Of a DNA stretch of 64,000 nucleotides, positions 43,421-53,830 are shown piece after piece; within the stretch, counting starts at the first letter, position 1, and each line of letters begins with the position of its first letter. The position numbers were made by a program, and so were the translations under genes. Origin of the DNA: Phytophthora sp. 'mugwort' (Eukaryota > Oomycota > Peronosporomycetes > Peronosporales > Peronosporaceae); NCBI GenBank assembly GCA_033558025.1, contig JAUCEF010000007.1, positions 1,488,001-1,552,000 of the forward strand. The letters run 5' to 3'. The notes beneath the pieces are model-generated. The model was not told the origin of the DNA. It worked only from the letters and a program-made list of their open reading frames with translations, and did not search any database.

Positions 43421-44998
43421 ATGCAGCGCCACATTCTGCGTAACTTGCCGCGCGTCCAGGCCAATGCCTTCGCTCGCGCCACTGCCATGACGGCTGCCAA
43501 AGCCTCGCCGGTCGCGCTGATCCGACAGTTCTCGTCCAACGTGACGGTTAAGCAAACCAAGCTGCTGATCAACGGCGAGTTCGTGCCCTCGTCCAGCGGC
43601 CGCACCTTCGAGACCTTCAACCCCGCCACAGAGAAAAAGATCGCCGACGTGTCGGAGGCTGTCAACGCCGATATCGACGCTGCTGTGGCTGCCGCCCGTG
43701 ACGCGTTCGAGGGTCCGTGGCGCACCATGTCTGCTGAAGACCGCGGTAGGCTTATCTACAAGCTCGCGGACCTCATTGAAGAGAACATCGACGAGATTGC
43801 CGCTCTGGAGGCGCTCGACAACGGCAAACCGTTCCACGTCGCAAAGGAGAACGACCTGAAGCTGGTGATCAAGACTCTCCGCTACTACGCTGGGTGGCCC
43901 GACAAGATCCACGGCTCTGTCATCCCCGTGTCGGGACCCTATCTCTGCTATACTAAGGCTGAACCTGTTGGCGTTTGCGCGCAGATCATCCCGTGGAACT
44001 TCCCGTTGCTCATGATGGCGTGGAAATTGGGTCCTGCTCTCGCTGCTGGCAACACCATCGTGCTCAAGCCTGCGGAGCAGACGGCTCTTTCAGCTCTCCG
44101 TGTTGGTGAGTTGATCGTGGAGGCTGGCTTCCCCAAGGGCGTCGTGAATATCGTGCCGGGTGTGGGCGCCAACGCTGGTCGCCACCTTGCTCAGCACCCG
44201 AAGGTGGACAAGGTCGCATTTACCGGATCGACGGAAGTCGGGTACCAGATCATGCGCACTTCGCACGTGAGCAACCTTAAGCGTATCACTCTGGAACTAG
44301 GCGGCAAGTCGGCCAACATTATCCTGGATGACGCTGACATCGATCTTGCTATCAAGCAGTCGCAGCTGGGTCTGTTCATGAACCAGGGCCAGTGCTGCAT
44401 TTCGGGCACGCGCGTGTTCGTGCAAGAGGGCATCTACGACGAGTTTGTCAAACGCTCTGCCGAGGCCGCGAACGCACGTATTGTCGGCGACCCGTTCGAT
44501 GATAAGACCGACCAGGGTTCACAGATCGACGAGGCGCAATTCAAGAAGATCCTGAGCTATGTGGAGAAGGGCAAGGAAGAGGGTGCTCGTTTGGTGGCTG
44601 GCGGTCACCGCAAGGGCGACAAGGGCTGGTTCATTGAGCCCACTGTGTTCGCTGATGTGACTGATAACATGACGATCGCTCGCGAGGAAATCTTCGGCCC
44701 CGTCATGTCCATCCTCAAGTTCAAGACCATCGACGAGGTCATCGCGCGCGCCAACGACTCTGAGTACGGCCTTGGTGGCGGCGTCGTGACGAGCAACATC
44801 GACAACGCCATCAAGATTTCCAACGGTGTCCGCACGGGTACGGTGTACGTCAACTGCTACGACGTGTTTGACTCGAACACTCCGTTCGGCGGCTTCAAGG
44901 ACTCGGGCATCGGCCGCGAGAATGGCGAGCTGGGCCTGCGTAACTACCTGGAGCACAAGACGGTGATCATCAAGCGCCCGGACGACTCGATGCCTTAA
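43421..44998 (+). CDS. mitochondrial aldehyde dehydrogenase, copy B' (right arm)
   Basis: 525 residues, identical in protein to copy B. Catalytic Glu292 and Cys326 and the IPWNFPLLM coenzyme segment are present. The presequence is [20 protein letters not shown]. It faces outward from the palindrome, so B and B' are divergent with about 3.7 kb between start codons. The near-identity of the arms points to very recent duplication or ongoing gene conversion. Confidence 0.95.
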   Translation: MQRHILRNLPRVQANAFARATAMTAAKASPVALIRQFSSNVTVKQTKLLINGEFVPSSSGRTFETFNPATEKKIADVSEAVNADIDAAVAAARDAFEGPWRTMSAEDRGRLIYKLADLIEENIDEIAALEALDNGKPFHVAKENDLKLVIKTLRYYAGWPDKIHGSVIPVSGPYLCYTKAEPVGVCAQIIPWNFPLLMMAWKLGPALAAGNTIVLKPAEQTALSALRVGELIVEAGFPKGVVNIVPGVGANAGRHLAQHPKVDKVAFTGSTEVGYQIMRTSHVSNLKRITLELGGKSANIILDDADIDLAIKQSQLGLFMNQGQCCISGTRVFVQEGIYDEFVKRSAEAANARIVGDPFDDKTDQGSQIDEAQFKKILSYVEKGKEEGARLVAGGHRKGDKGWFIEPTVFADVTDNMTIAREEIFGPVMSILKFKTIDEVIARANDSEYGLGGGVVTSNIDNAIKISNGVRTGTVYVNCYDVFDSNTPFGGFKDSGIGRENGELGLRNYLEHKTVIIKRPDDSMP

Positions 44999-45084
44999 GC
45001 GAGCCGTTTCGTCTTGCTATTATACAATAGAAGTTCATTCGATGATTCCCGTGCTGCAGGTTGCAAAGTCGTAGTAGACACCGA

Positions 45085-46245
45085 GTTATGAAATCGCGAC
45101 ATGCTACTATTTAAGTGTTGTTGGCTGACAGGAATTTTAGTTCACGTTGCCGATTTGATGCTTTAAACTGACACGCTGTATTTTGTTTCCTTATTAAGAG
45201 CCCGGTCAAAAACCTGCGCTCGTTGTTGCCTATTGCCTAACCGTCACGCCGCGTCACATTTTTAATTTTCATGCACTTTTTTCTACCCTACCCCCTTTAA
45301 TTACCGATGGTCTTCAACACCGTGTTGGGCTTGGCAATCGCAGTCGCTGCGCTCCTGCAAGAAGACGATTTCCTGACTGCCCCGGTAAAAGGATCGGCTC
45401 TCCGGAAAGCTCGGCGCTGGGCCCGTTTCTGCTTGCGCGGCTCTTCTTCGCCGGCACTTCTCCTTTGCTGGACGCTAATTGAGGCTGTGAGTTCCAGCTG
45501 TTTACCGACGGTCCGCTTTTGCCAACGCGTTCATCTGAGGACACGCAAGAGCATTCGATCACCGGAGATTTGTCAATAGAATCCCTCGGGGGGCACTCTT
45601 TCGTCACCTTTGCGGACTCGTTGATGGCAGCACAAGACAGATGGACGAACTCCAGACGCAGTTTAACAGAACGACAGCAAAACGCCGAGGAAACGCAAGA
45701 CATCGTAAAGCCGTTGACGCCAGCCATGTTAAGGCGTGACCGCCGGCATGGAAACCCACCAAGCAGAAAAAATATTATAGGCGAAACATAGTTGGAAGCA
45801 GAAGGTAAGCTCTCGCAATGCGCGACGCGCAGTTTGTTATTGGTCACGTTGGACCGCATGAGTTGGGCAAATTACATGTAGCAGGCGACAAGCACGAGGC
45901 GGCTCGCAGTCGGGCATAGACAATTGCTCAGGGCTGCTAGCAAAGTCTCTTTTATTTGCGTTGAAGTTCAAACGGCACAGTCAAGAAACGCAAGCCTGTC
46001 CGTTTCGAACTCCCTCTTCAACTGAAGCAATGCATACTCTCCTGTATCTTATCAGACCAGTCCATCTAAACTATACAAATCACAAAGCAATGTAGCCTGC
46101 TACAAATCATATACCTGATAGATATAGTTATTGTCTTGAAACGGCGTGAAATGAGTGAAAATACCAGCTGGAAACCTGTGGCACAGGCTGCGGATACGAT
46201 ACCGAGTACATGGCGCTTTTGCAGGTTCTTGCGCCTTCCAGCTCT
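45085..46245. other. intergenic between palindrome and ALDH A'
   Basis: Two overlapping ORF sets lie at 45307-45859: a minus-strand frame of 181 codons, and plus-strand frames of 90 codons each that could be joined. None has a recognisable domain, and I cannot say which strand, if any, is coding. Otherwise unremarkable. Confidence 0.4.
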
Positions 46246-46260
46246 GTCATTCTGCAATTT
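46246..46260 (+). promoter_or_regulatory. oomycete initiator of ALDH A'
   Basis: GTCATTCTGCAATTT, 53-67 bp before the ATG at 46313. It is nearly the same as the site of gene A, so the core promoter was kept after duplication. Confidence 0.65.
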
Positions 46261-46312
46261 GCTTCGTCCCGAGCAAACCAGCGATCCAAGCGACTCCCAG
46301 CCCTCTCGAGCC

Positions 46313-47887
46313 ATGCAGCGCCACATCTTGCGTCAAGTTCCCCGCGCCCAGGCCAGCGCCTTCGCCGTCAAGTCCGTTGCGATCGCCGTCAAAGCTTCAC
46401 CACTGTTACTCTCGCGCCACTTCTCGGCGCAGGTGCCCGTGAAGCAGACCAACTTGCTGATCAACGGCGAGTTTGTGCCTTCTATCAAGGGCAGGGTCTT
46501 CGAGACGTTCAATCCCGCCACGGAGGAGAAGATAGCCGATGTCGCCGAGGGCGGCACCGCCGACATTGACGCCGCTGTGGCTGCTGCCCGCGCGGCCTTT
46601 GAGGGTCCGTGGCGCACCATGTCCGCCGAGGACCGGGGCAAGCTCATCTATCGCCTAGCTGAGCTCATCGAGGAGAACATCGACGAGCTTGCTGCTCTTG
46701 AGGCACTTGACAACGGCAAGCCGTGCTCGGTTGCTAAAGGTGACATCGGCCTCGTGCTCAAGACCATTCGATACTACGCCGGCTGGCCTGACAAGATCCA
46801 CGGCTCCGTCATCCCCGTGTCGGGATCCTACCTCTGCTACACAAAGGCTGAGCCTGTTGGCGTCTGCGCGCAGATCATCCCGTGGAACTTCCCGTTGCTC
46901 ATGATGGCGTGGAAATTGGGTCCTGCTCTCGCTGCAGGCAACACCATCGTGCTTAAGCCTGCTGAGCAGACCCCGCTGTCTGCCCTGCGTGTGGGAGAGC
47001 TGATCGTGGAGGCTGGCTTCCCCAAGGGCGTCGTGAACATCGTGCCGGGTGTCGGCGCCAAGGCTGGTCGCCACCTTGCTCAGCATCCGGATGTCGATAA
47101 GGTCGCGTTCACGGGCTCCACGGAGGTTGGCTACCAGATCATGCGCACTTCGCACGTGAGCAACCTCAAGCGTATCACTCTGGAACTAGGCGGCAAGTCG
47201 GCCAACATTATCCTGGATGATGCCGACATCGATCTCGCTATCAAGCAGTCGCAGCTGGGTCTGTTCATGAACCAGGGCCAGTGCTGCATTGCCGGTACCC
47301 GTGTGTACGTCCAGGAGGGCATCTACGACGAGTTCGTGCGCCGCACGATAGAGGCCGCCAACGCTCGTGTGGTCGGCGACCCGTTCGATGAGAAGACCGA
47401 CCAAGGTTCACAGATCGACGAGACCCAGTTCGAGAAGATCCTGGGCTACATCGAGGAGGGCAAGAAGGAAGGTGCTAAGTTGGTTGCTGGTGGTAAGCGC
47501 CATGGCAGCAAGGGCTGGTTCATCGAACCCACCGTGTTCGCTGATGTTGAAGATGACATGACGATCGCTCGCGAGGAAATCTTCGGCCCCGTCATGTCCA
47601 TCCTCAAGTTTAAGACCATCGACGAGGTCATTGCACGCGCCAACGACTCCGTCTACGGTCTCGGCGCCGGTGTCGTGACCAAGAACATCGACAATGCCAT
47701 CAAGATCTCCAACGGTATCCGCACGGGTACGGTGTACGTGAACTGCTACGACGTGTTTGACTCGAACACTCCGTTCGGCGGCTTCAAGGACTCGGGCATC
47801 GGCCGCGAGAACGGCGAGCTGGGCCTGCGTAACTACCTGGAGCACAAGACGGTGATCATCAAGCGCCCGGACGACTCGATGCCTTAA
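46313..47887 (+). CDS. mitochondrial aldehyde dehydrogenase, copy A'
   Basis: 524 residues, the mirror partner of copy A. It differs from A at about a dozen residues, mostly in the presequence and at the loop SIKGRVFET (SVKRSTFET in A). Catalytic Glu ([10 protein letters not shown]) and Cys ([10 protein letters not shown]) are intact. The open frame reaches back to 46136, but the initiator at 46246 and the presequence both favour 46313. Its 3' end is shared almost base for base with the B genes. Convergent with the RRP12-like gene. Confidence 0.95.
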   Translation: MQRHILRQVPRAQASAFAVKSVAIAVKASPLLLSRHFSAQVPVKQTNLLINGEFVPSIKGRVFETFNPATEEKIADVAEGGTADIDAAVAAARAAFEGPWRTMSAEDRGKLIYRLAELIEENIDELAALEALDNGKPCSVAKGDIGLVLKTIRYYAGWPDKIHGSVIPVSGSYLCYTKAEPVGVCAQIIPWNFPLLMMAWKLGPALAAGNTIVLKPAEQTPLSALRVGELIVEAGFPKGVVNIVPGVGAKAGRHLAQHPDVDKVAFTGSTEVGYQIMRTSHVSNLKRITLELGGKSANIILDDADIDLAIKQSQLGLFMNQGQCCIAGTRVYVQEGIYDEFVRRTIEAANARVVGDPFDEKTDQGSQIDETQFEKILGYIEEGKKEGAKLVAGGKRHGSKGWFIEPTVFADVEDDMTIAREEIFGPVMSILKFKTIDEVIARANDSVYGLGAGVVTKNIDNAIKISNGIRTGTVYVNCYDVFDSNTPFGGFKDSGIGRENGELGLRNYLEHKTVIIKRPDDSMP

Positions 47888-48196
47888 ACGAGTCAATTGT
47901 ACCAGTAAACCCCTGCCGCAGCGCGCGAGTAGGAAGTTGAGCATAAGGAAATCCGTTTATACAGCATTGCGTTATATTGAGTGTCTACGATCTTCTTTTC
48001 CAATGTACATATACAGGACGTTGTAAGGCAAAACAATTGATTGCGCAGCAATAATTATACAGTACTGTACTGTTTTCATCAGTAAATACATTCAAAGGCA
48101 ACAAAATCTTTAAAGAAATGGAATATTCAGTCACGCAAGGATCCTCTTACTCTAGCTGTATGATGTTTACCTACCGTCTTGCATTCTGACAGAGGC
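47888..48196. other. convergent 3' flanks
   Basis: 309 bp, AT-rich, between the stop codons of ALDH A' and the RRP12-like gene. Holds a short palindromic CAGTACTGTACTG near 48060. No gene. Confidence 0.4.
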
Positions 48197-51100
48197 TTAT
48201 TTTCTGCCTCGCCTCTTACCAATGCTACCGCCGTAACGCGTCACAGCCTCACGCTTGTTGCGCTTGGCCATGAGCTTCGGGTCCAGCGGAATGTATGCAT
48301 ACGGCTCGAGCTTGCCCTTTTTCTTCATGTCACCGCCAGCCTTCTTGGCACGGTACTCGCGACCAGTGCCACCGTCCTCGTCACGTTTGCGCTTAATTCG
48401 GCCGCCCTTGTCGTTTTTGCCATTGTTGTGGAGGCCCATACGCTGCAGCTGAGAGGCAACATCCTGCTTGATCTTGTCCTCGTCATCACTGTCGCTACCC
48501 CCCTTCATGTCGTCGTCGTCACCCCCAGGGATAATCATACGTCCATCCTTGGTCATCTGGAACTCGTCGTCACTCTCGTCATCAATCTGGCCAGCTCTTT
48601 GAGCCGAGAAAATGTTCTTAACCGCAGCATTATCATCCAGAAAATCCACAATGTCGTCCTCGTCCTCACGAATAACTTTTCCACCCTTGTGCTTTTTGTG
48701 TAAGTCCTTCTTACGCTTCAACACCTGCATCGCCGCGATTTCGTCGTCGTCACCCTCATCGTCTGAGTCAGCCATGAATTCTTCAAAAGCATCACGGTTC
48801 TTCTTGGCAGCACGGCGCTCAGCAGCCTCGGCTGCGAGCTCCGACTTTTTCTTGTCCTCGCGCTCCTTGGTCTTCTTAATGTGACGGATCAGGGCACGGT
48901 CCTCTTCAGGCACAAGAGCAGCCACATGATCGTAGCCAAACTTACGGCATAGCTTGATCAAGATGATACGGGTCTTGGCACGGAACCGGTTCTTGCTCTC
49001 ACCAATCCAGACCAACAGACCGTTAATAATGTCAGGCAGGAACTGCTCCAGCTGGTCCTTTGGCAACACCGCAATACCAAGCTTCATGAAGCCGATGACG
49101 CTCTTGATCACTTCACGAGCCTTTTCGTGTAGCAGCATGAGAACCGTCTTGAGCAACGCCGGCATAGCTTGAGCGATCGCAGGGTCCTCGCGTCCAAACT
49201 CAAATACCAATCGGCTCAGACAGATCACAGCAGCACTACGCATGTGAGGCGTGCGGGCAGCTAGACCACCTAGAACCATCTGAACAAACTCCATGAGTCC
49301 GTTCTGAGGGTCACGGGCACGCAACAGCATAGCCATGGCCACCAACAGCTCGAACGCAGCCTCACGAGCTTTGCCGTTGGCCTCCTTGGTACAAAGCATG
49401 ATTTCACCCACCAGGTTCGGCACCAGCTCTTTCTCTGCCAATCCGTCGGTGGCTGGCTGGGCTTGCAGTGCACGGATCAAATGAGCGAGGACACGCAGAC
49501 GCATCTTCTTTGCAGGCACAGAACAAGTGAGCAGCGACTCGCAGATAGCACGAGTAAGGTCCTGCAGCTGAGATTCTTCAGACAGGAACTTGGGGTGGGA
49601 GTCACAAATGGCCACCAATGCAGCGTACGAGCGTTTCTGCATAGGAGCATCAGCATCATCCAGCAAGTACGGCTTAATCACACGGTACAGGAGAGCTACG
49701 TTGGCGTCGTTCACGTGAGCCAGGAGGGCCAAAGCGATAGCCATCTGGGCATGCGAAATCTGACGAAGCTTGATCGCACGCTTGGAGTTACTGCCAGCAC
49801 CCTCAGCCTCTACGCGTTTAGCCTCAGTCGTGGCCTCCAGTAGCTTCTGCATCACCATCTTGAAAGTAGTGTCGATTAATTCGACCTCCGCAAGCGAGGC
49901 AAAACCTTCAAGCGTATCCAGCAGCACCTGAGCACGCTCCGTGTCTTTTTCCGGGTCCAGTTCCTCCACGAAGGAGAGTAGCAGAGGAACATAACGTCCC
50001 GAGAATTTGGCCAGAGCTGCGCGGTCACGTGCCAGTTTAGCCTCGTCCAGCTGCTCTTCTTCGTTGTCGTCCTCTTCAGCCTCCTCCCCGGCGTCTTCCA
50101 ACTCAGCATCTTCCGTCTCACGGTGATAACGGCGAGCAATAGACTTCTGAAGAGCACGCGTGCGCTTCACAAGAGCCTGAAGACCCTGGCAGACTGCAAG
50201 ACGCAACTCCGGGTAACGCTTGTCAGCCATAGCGCTCGCGAGAACCTTCGCGATCTTCTTAAAGTGCGTGTCAATATCCACGGCACGAACGCATATGCTC
50301 GGGAAGAGCGTCCACAGTTGAATAGCGCGGGTCTGCAGCTTCTTAGCTTGCAGCGGAGTAACACTCGCATCATGTGCAGCAGCCTCGCAGGCACGGGCCA
50401 TGGGCAACACAACATCAGCAAAGAATCCAAGCTCGCCACCACGCTGAGTCGCACGCAACGCATCGCGGAAGACCGGCAGAAGCCACGCACGCTGGTCGCT
50501 CACAATCTCAGTCGGGTGGTCAATTGGAACAACCTCAAGGAAGGCACGCGGACCCAGAGCCTCAACAGCAGCACCGGCAGCCAAGGCGAACAGCAGAGAA
50601 AGCGCCTGAGCACTCTTCCCACCCTGTTGCTGCTGGGGCAATTGGTCAGCAGCCTCATGGAGCTCGCAGCATGTAACAAGAACGGGCTCAAGCGCCGGAC
50701 GACTGGCGGGTCCGTAGAAGCGGAAAAGCTCAGCAATTAGCGGGAAAACATGGCTCCATGCGCCCTGGAAGCGAAGTGACGTCAGACTCTGCAGTGAGGC
50801 AAGCACACGAGCAACATCCTCAAACGTGCCTTCAGTCTCGAGGACTTCAGGGGTCAGCGTAACCTTCAGAACATTTAACAACGAACGAGTAGCCTGACGC
50901 TGGACACGGTCGTTGTCGGTGGCAATGTGAGAGCACACGGCGCTCACCACGCGCGGCAGCAGCTCGCGAGCAGCCTCGGCGTTCAGAGCGGCGAGACGAA
51001 CAAGTGCCTGAGCGGGGATGCGCACGGCGTAGACGGCCACGGGGCCTCCCTGGGCCTCTAGGGAGCCACTGCTCTGTGCGTCAAGCACAGCCACCATGAG

Positions 51101-51895
51101 CTTGGAAAGCGCATCAGCCGTAAGCTGCGACTCGGGCGCGGCGCTCAGCGCATCGAGCGCTTCGTACGTCACCAGACGCAGCGTCTTCGAGTTAGCGTCC
51201 AGGAACTTGGCGAGGGCTGCGACAAGCGAGGCCACAACCTTGCGCTGCAGCAGCGGCAGCGCCAGCTTGAGAAAGGCGACGAGCAACACCAGTCGCTGGT
51301 CGTCCTTTCCGTCCTTCTTGGAGCTAGCGAACACGTTCTCGGCGAAGCTGGCAATGTGTGTGGAGAGGGCGTCGCAGCCCTTGGCGGCGTGGAGTTCCAG
51401 GATGTCCATGGTCCACTTGTGACCGGCCTTGCGCACCTTGGGGCGTGTATCCATCGCGAGTGTAAGCAGCAGTTGGAAGCTACGCAGAAGCTCCAGACGG
51501 GCCCATGCGGTGGACGACGGCTCCTGCGCCAGTAAAATCAGACCCAGACACGCACTGGCCGAACGCAGCAGTGCCGGGTCGTCGCCGGCCTCCTGCAGGA
51601 TCGTCGTGAGGCACTTGGCCACTGCCGATAACTTGCCGCGCAGCACGGCGTCGGGTACTTCAGGTAGTACCATGGAGAGTAGCTGCGCGATCTCCTGGCG
51701 ATGCGAGTCCGAGGCGGCGTCCAGTGCCGTCATGAGCGCGGCAAAGTACTCGGTGGGGGAGACAGGTGCCTGGCGGTCGCCGTTGGCGCGGCGCTCGTAG
51801 ATAACGTCACAGATGGCGCCCAGCACCACATTCAGCTTGGCCTTCTGCGGGTGCGTGCCGCCCGCATGCTTGCGCAGCTCCGTGAACGGGTCCAT
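48197..51895 (-). CDS. RRP12-like ribosome biogenesis protein
   Basis: 1,232 residues of HEAT-type alpha-helical repeats, the usual length of RRP12. The central NUC173-like region includes LTSLRFQGAWSHVFPLIAEL. A conserved stretch near the end of the repeats, FRAKTRIILIKLCRKFGYD, is characteristic. The C-terminus is Asp/Glu-rich with Lys-rich blocks (about 1010-1232, ending in KRNKREAVTRYGG). RRP12 helps export and maturation of pre-40S (and pre-60S) particles in nucleolus and nucleoplasm. The ATG at 51895 (MDPFTELRKHAGG) gives a normal start; the frame is open 14 codons further up (MYCCAAK...). Single exon. Divergent from the GT8 gene with about 200 bp between. Confidence 0.88.
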   Translation of the reverse strand: MDPFTELRKHAGGTHPQKAKLNVVLGAICDVIYERRANGDRQAPVSPTEYFAALMTALDAASDSHRQEIAQLLSMVLPEVPDAVLRGKLSAVAKCLTTILQEAGDDPALLRSASACLGLILLAQEPSSTAWARLELLRSFQLLLTLAMDTRPKVRKAGHKWTMDILELHAAKGCDALSTHIASFAENVFASSKKDGKDDQRLVLLVAFLKLALPLLQRKVVASLVAALAKFLDANSKTLRLVTYEALDALSAAPESQLTADALSKLMVAVLDAQSSGSLEAQGGPVAVYAVRIPAQALVRLAALNAEAARELLPRVVSAVCSHIATDNDRVQRQATRSLLNVLKVTLTPEVLETEGTFEDVARVLASLQSLTSLRFQGAWSHVFPLIAELFRFYGPASRPALEPVLVTCCELHEAADQLPQQQQGGKSAQALSLLFALAAGAAVEALGPRAFLEVVPIDHPTEIVSDQRAWLLPVFRDALRATQRGGELGFFADVVLPMARACEAAAHDASVTPLQAKKLQTRAIQLWTLFPSICVRAVDIDTHFKKIAKVLASAMADKRYPELRLAVCQGLQALVKRTRALQKSIARRYHRETEDAELEDAGEEAEEDDNEEEQLDEAKLARDRAALAKFSGRYVPLLLSFVEELDPEKDTERAQVLLDTLEGFASLAEVELIDTTFKMVMQKLLEATTEAKRVEAEGAGSNSKRAIKLRQISHAQMAIALALLAHVNDANVALLYRVIKPYLLDDADAPMQKRSYAALVAICDSHPKFLSEESQLQDLTRAICESLLTCSVPAKKMRLRVLAHLIRALQAQPATDGLAEKELVPNLVGEIMLCTKEANGKAREAAFELLVAMAMLLRARDPQNGLMEFVQMVLGGLAARTPHMRSAAVICLSRLVFEFGREDPAIAQAMPALLKTVLMLLHEKAREVIKSVIGFMKLGIAVLPKDQLEQFLPDIINGLLVWIGESKNRFRAKTRIILIKLCRKFGYDHVAALVPEEDRALIRHIKKTKEREDKKKSELAAEAAERRAAKKNRDAFEEFMADSDDEGDDDEIAAMQVLKRKKDLHKKHKGGKVIREDEDDIVDFLDDNAAVKNIFSAQRAGQIDDESDDEFQMTKDGRMIIPGGDDDDMKGGSDSDDEDKIKQDVASQLQRMGLHNNGKNDKGGRIKRKRDEDGGTGREYRAKKAGGDMKKKGKLEPYAYIPLDPKLMAKRNKREAVTRYGGSIGKRRGRK

Positions 51896-52097
51896 CACTT
51901 GCTTGGCTTCACGTGACTTGGCCGCGCAGCAGTACACTTAGTGGGGTATCGGTGCCAATCAATGGAGGTGCAAGTCAAAAACCACTGGCCGCGAGACTCG
52001 GAGTTAGACGAAATACAACGGTACGTTCACAAGTTGCAGCAAGCAGTAAGGTTGCTGCAAAGCATTTCTCCCTTTTAGCCATAATAACTCCTTTGTC
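51896..52097. promoter_or_regulatory. short bidirectional promoter region
   Basis: Only 202 bp separate the start codons of the divergent RRP12-like and GT8 genes, so both promoters must lie here. An inverted CCAAT (51956-51960) is the only recognisable box. Confidence 0.45.
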
Positions 52098-53648
52098 ATG
52101 TCTTGGCGAGTGCGCGCGCTCGTGTTCCTGTCGCTGTGGCTTAGCGCGGCGACGGCCTCCTCGGAGGTGAAAGGAGCCGCTGACCCACCCACCAGTCGCT
52201 TCGCCTATGTGACTGTGCACTATGAAGGCACAAGCCGCGACGCCGAGTACGTACTGGGCGTTCAGGTGCTAATGCACTCGATCAAGATGACGGGCTCGCC
52301 TTACGACCTGGTGGTGCTGGCGTCCGACTCGGTTTCAGAGAAGAGCAAGACGCTGTTCCGGTCTATGGGCTGCCGCGTGTTGGACGTGACCAACATCGAT
52401 AACCCTTTCGTAGGGGGTACGTTGCGTAACAAGGGCTTTATCTACACACTCAACAAGTTGCACGTATGGAACATGCTCGAGTACGAGCGCGTGGTGTATC
52501 TGGACGCTGACAACGTGCTGATACGCAATGCGGACGAGCTCTTCCTCTGCGGGGAGTTCTGCGCCGTGTTCATGAACCCCTGTCATTTCCACACGGGCCT
52601 GCTGGTTGTCACCCCCTCGGCTACCGAGTACCAGCGGCTACTGAACGCTCTGGGTCATCTCGAAAGCTTCGACGGAGCTGACCAGGGATTCCTTTCGTCC
52701 ATGTACAGCAAAATGCTGCGGAAATCGAAGCTGTTTACACCCATGAAGTCGGCGTACAACGGTGCGGACCTGGAAGTGAAGAAATCCCAGCCGGAACCTA
52801 AGGGCATGCGACTGCCTGTGGGGTACAATATCAACCACAAGTATTTCTATGAGCAGTACCATTGGAAACTATTTTATCTGCGCCAGTTTGCGTCCATGAC
52901 ATCACCAATTAGTCCCGTCAAGGTGGTGGTGGAGTCGGCTAGAAGTATTCCAGCGCTTACAGTCGGTTATCCGATGGCTTCCGTCTTGAAGCCGTGGTAC
53001 TGGTGGGCCGGGTTTTTCATGGACTTGCATGCCGTCTGGCACGATATTCGCGCGACTCTGCCAGCTTCACAAGAGCGTTACGGAGCAGAGGAGGCGGTCA
53101 AGACGCTGCTGGGCTTCTTCAGCTCGCTGGCGCTACTCACTGCGGCGTTGTATGCACTCAAGATCACTATACCTATGCGTCAGATCCAGCAGCGATGCAC
53201 CGACTTGGCCCTGCGCAATAGCAAACAGGCCCGCTATGCTTACCTCGCGTTCCGAATGGCGCTCGTTGTGTTCGCCTTCCGTATCGCTCCTGCACGCGTA
53301 CACCCGTTGGCTCCTGTGAATTACGGCTACGGACTCATGGTGTTCATGAATGTATTCCTGCAAATCTACTTTGCCTGTGTGATCTCCAACTTCTGGGACC
53401 CGCATCAGGAAGTGTCAATGCCCCCGGTACTCTACGTGACGCGGTTCTGGTTGTACGTCGCAGTGACGGCGGCGTTCGAGCTTTTTGTGGTCTGGTTCAG
53501 TACGTGGAGCGTATTCCCGAACGTGTTATGGCGACTGTTTTCAATCTTCTGTTCCCTCTTCCTCTGTGCGTACTGGCAAGTGACGTACTACCGACTTGCT
53601 CTCAACGCCGAATTTGGTGGCAAGAAGGAGCGGCTTCGGAGCCTCTAG
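52098..53648 (+). CDS. membrane-bound GT8 glycosyltransferase (glycogenin/PGSIP-like)
   Basis: 516 residues. A signal peptide (VRALVFLSLWLSAATA) is followed by a GT8 catalytic domain at about 30-260 facing the lumen. The metal/nucleotide-sugar DxD motif is D136-A-D138-N. Other GT8 marks are NKLHVWNMLEYERVVYLDAD and FHTGLLVV. The C-terminal half has about five or six hydrophobic helices (for example LLGFFSSLALLTAALYALKI). This plan matches plant PGSIP6/IPUT1-type enzymes, which add glucuronic acid to inositol phosphorylceramide in the Golgi. A sphingolipid role is therefore a fair inference, but glycan substrates cannot be excluded. Single exon. Confidence 0.85.
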   Translation: MSWRVRALVFLSLWLSAATASSEVKGAADPPTSRFAYVTVHYEGTSRDAEYVLGVQVLMHSIKMTGSPYDLVVLASDSVSEKSKTLFRSMGCRVLDVTNIDNPFVGGTLRNKGFIYTLNKLHVWNMLEYERVVYLDADNVLIRNADELFLCGEFCAVFMNPCHFHTGLLVVTPSATEYQRLLNALGHLESFDGADQGFLSSMYSKMLRKSKLFTPMKSAYNGADLEVKKSQPEPKGMRLPVGYNINHKYFYEQYHWKLFYLRQFASMTSPISPVKVVVESARSIPALTVGYPMASVLKPWYWWAGFFMDLHAVWHDIRATLPASQERYGAEEAVKTLLGFFSSLALLTAALYALKITIPMRQIQQRCTDLALRNSKQARYAYLAFRMALVVFAFRIAPARVHPLAPVNYGYGLMVFMNVFLQIYFACVISNFWDPHQEVSMPPVLYVTRFWLYVAVTAAFELFVVWFSTWSVFPNVLWRLFSIFCSLFLCAYWQVTYYRLALNAEFGGKKERLRSL

Positions 53649-53830
53649 TCGCGTAATGGACAGCACAACCGACCAAGTTGACTACAGATTCAAATGATAC
53701 GATTAACGTTGTATACAACCACCTATGTGAGGACGCTTTTACGAAGATGATGAAGAAGAACGAGTAAGATGCAGCAGGGATGTTCGAGTGCGAGACTGGT
53801 ATCGTAGTCATTACGTTCGTCCATGACTCG

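Larger units (their letters stand above)
41636..45084 (-). repeat. right arm of 7-kb palindrome
   Basis: Inverted copy of 38050-41498. Identity ends at ...TAGACACCGA on the outer side (45084) and at GCCGGGGCC on the inner side. Confidence 0.95.

Noticed and set aside
45307..45859. Possible gene between the palindrome and ALDH A'
   Set aside because: Frames are open on both strands with no domain or splice evidence; kept only as a note in the intergenic entry.
46136..46312. 59-codon N-terminal extension of ALDH A'
   Set aside because: An initiator lies inside it, and the mitochondrial presequence starts at the next Met.
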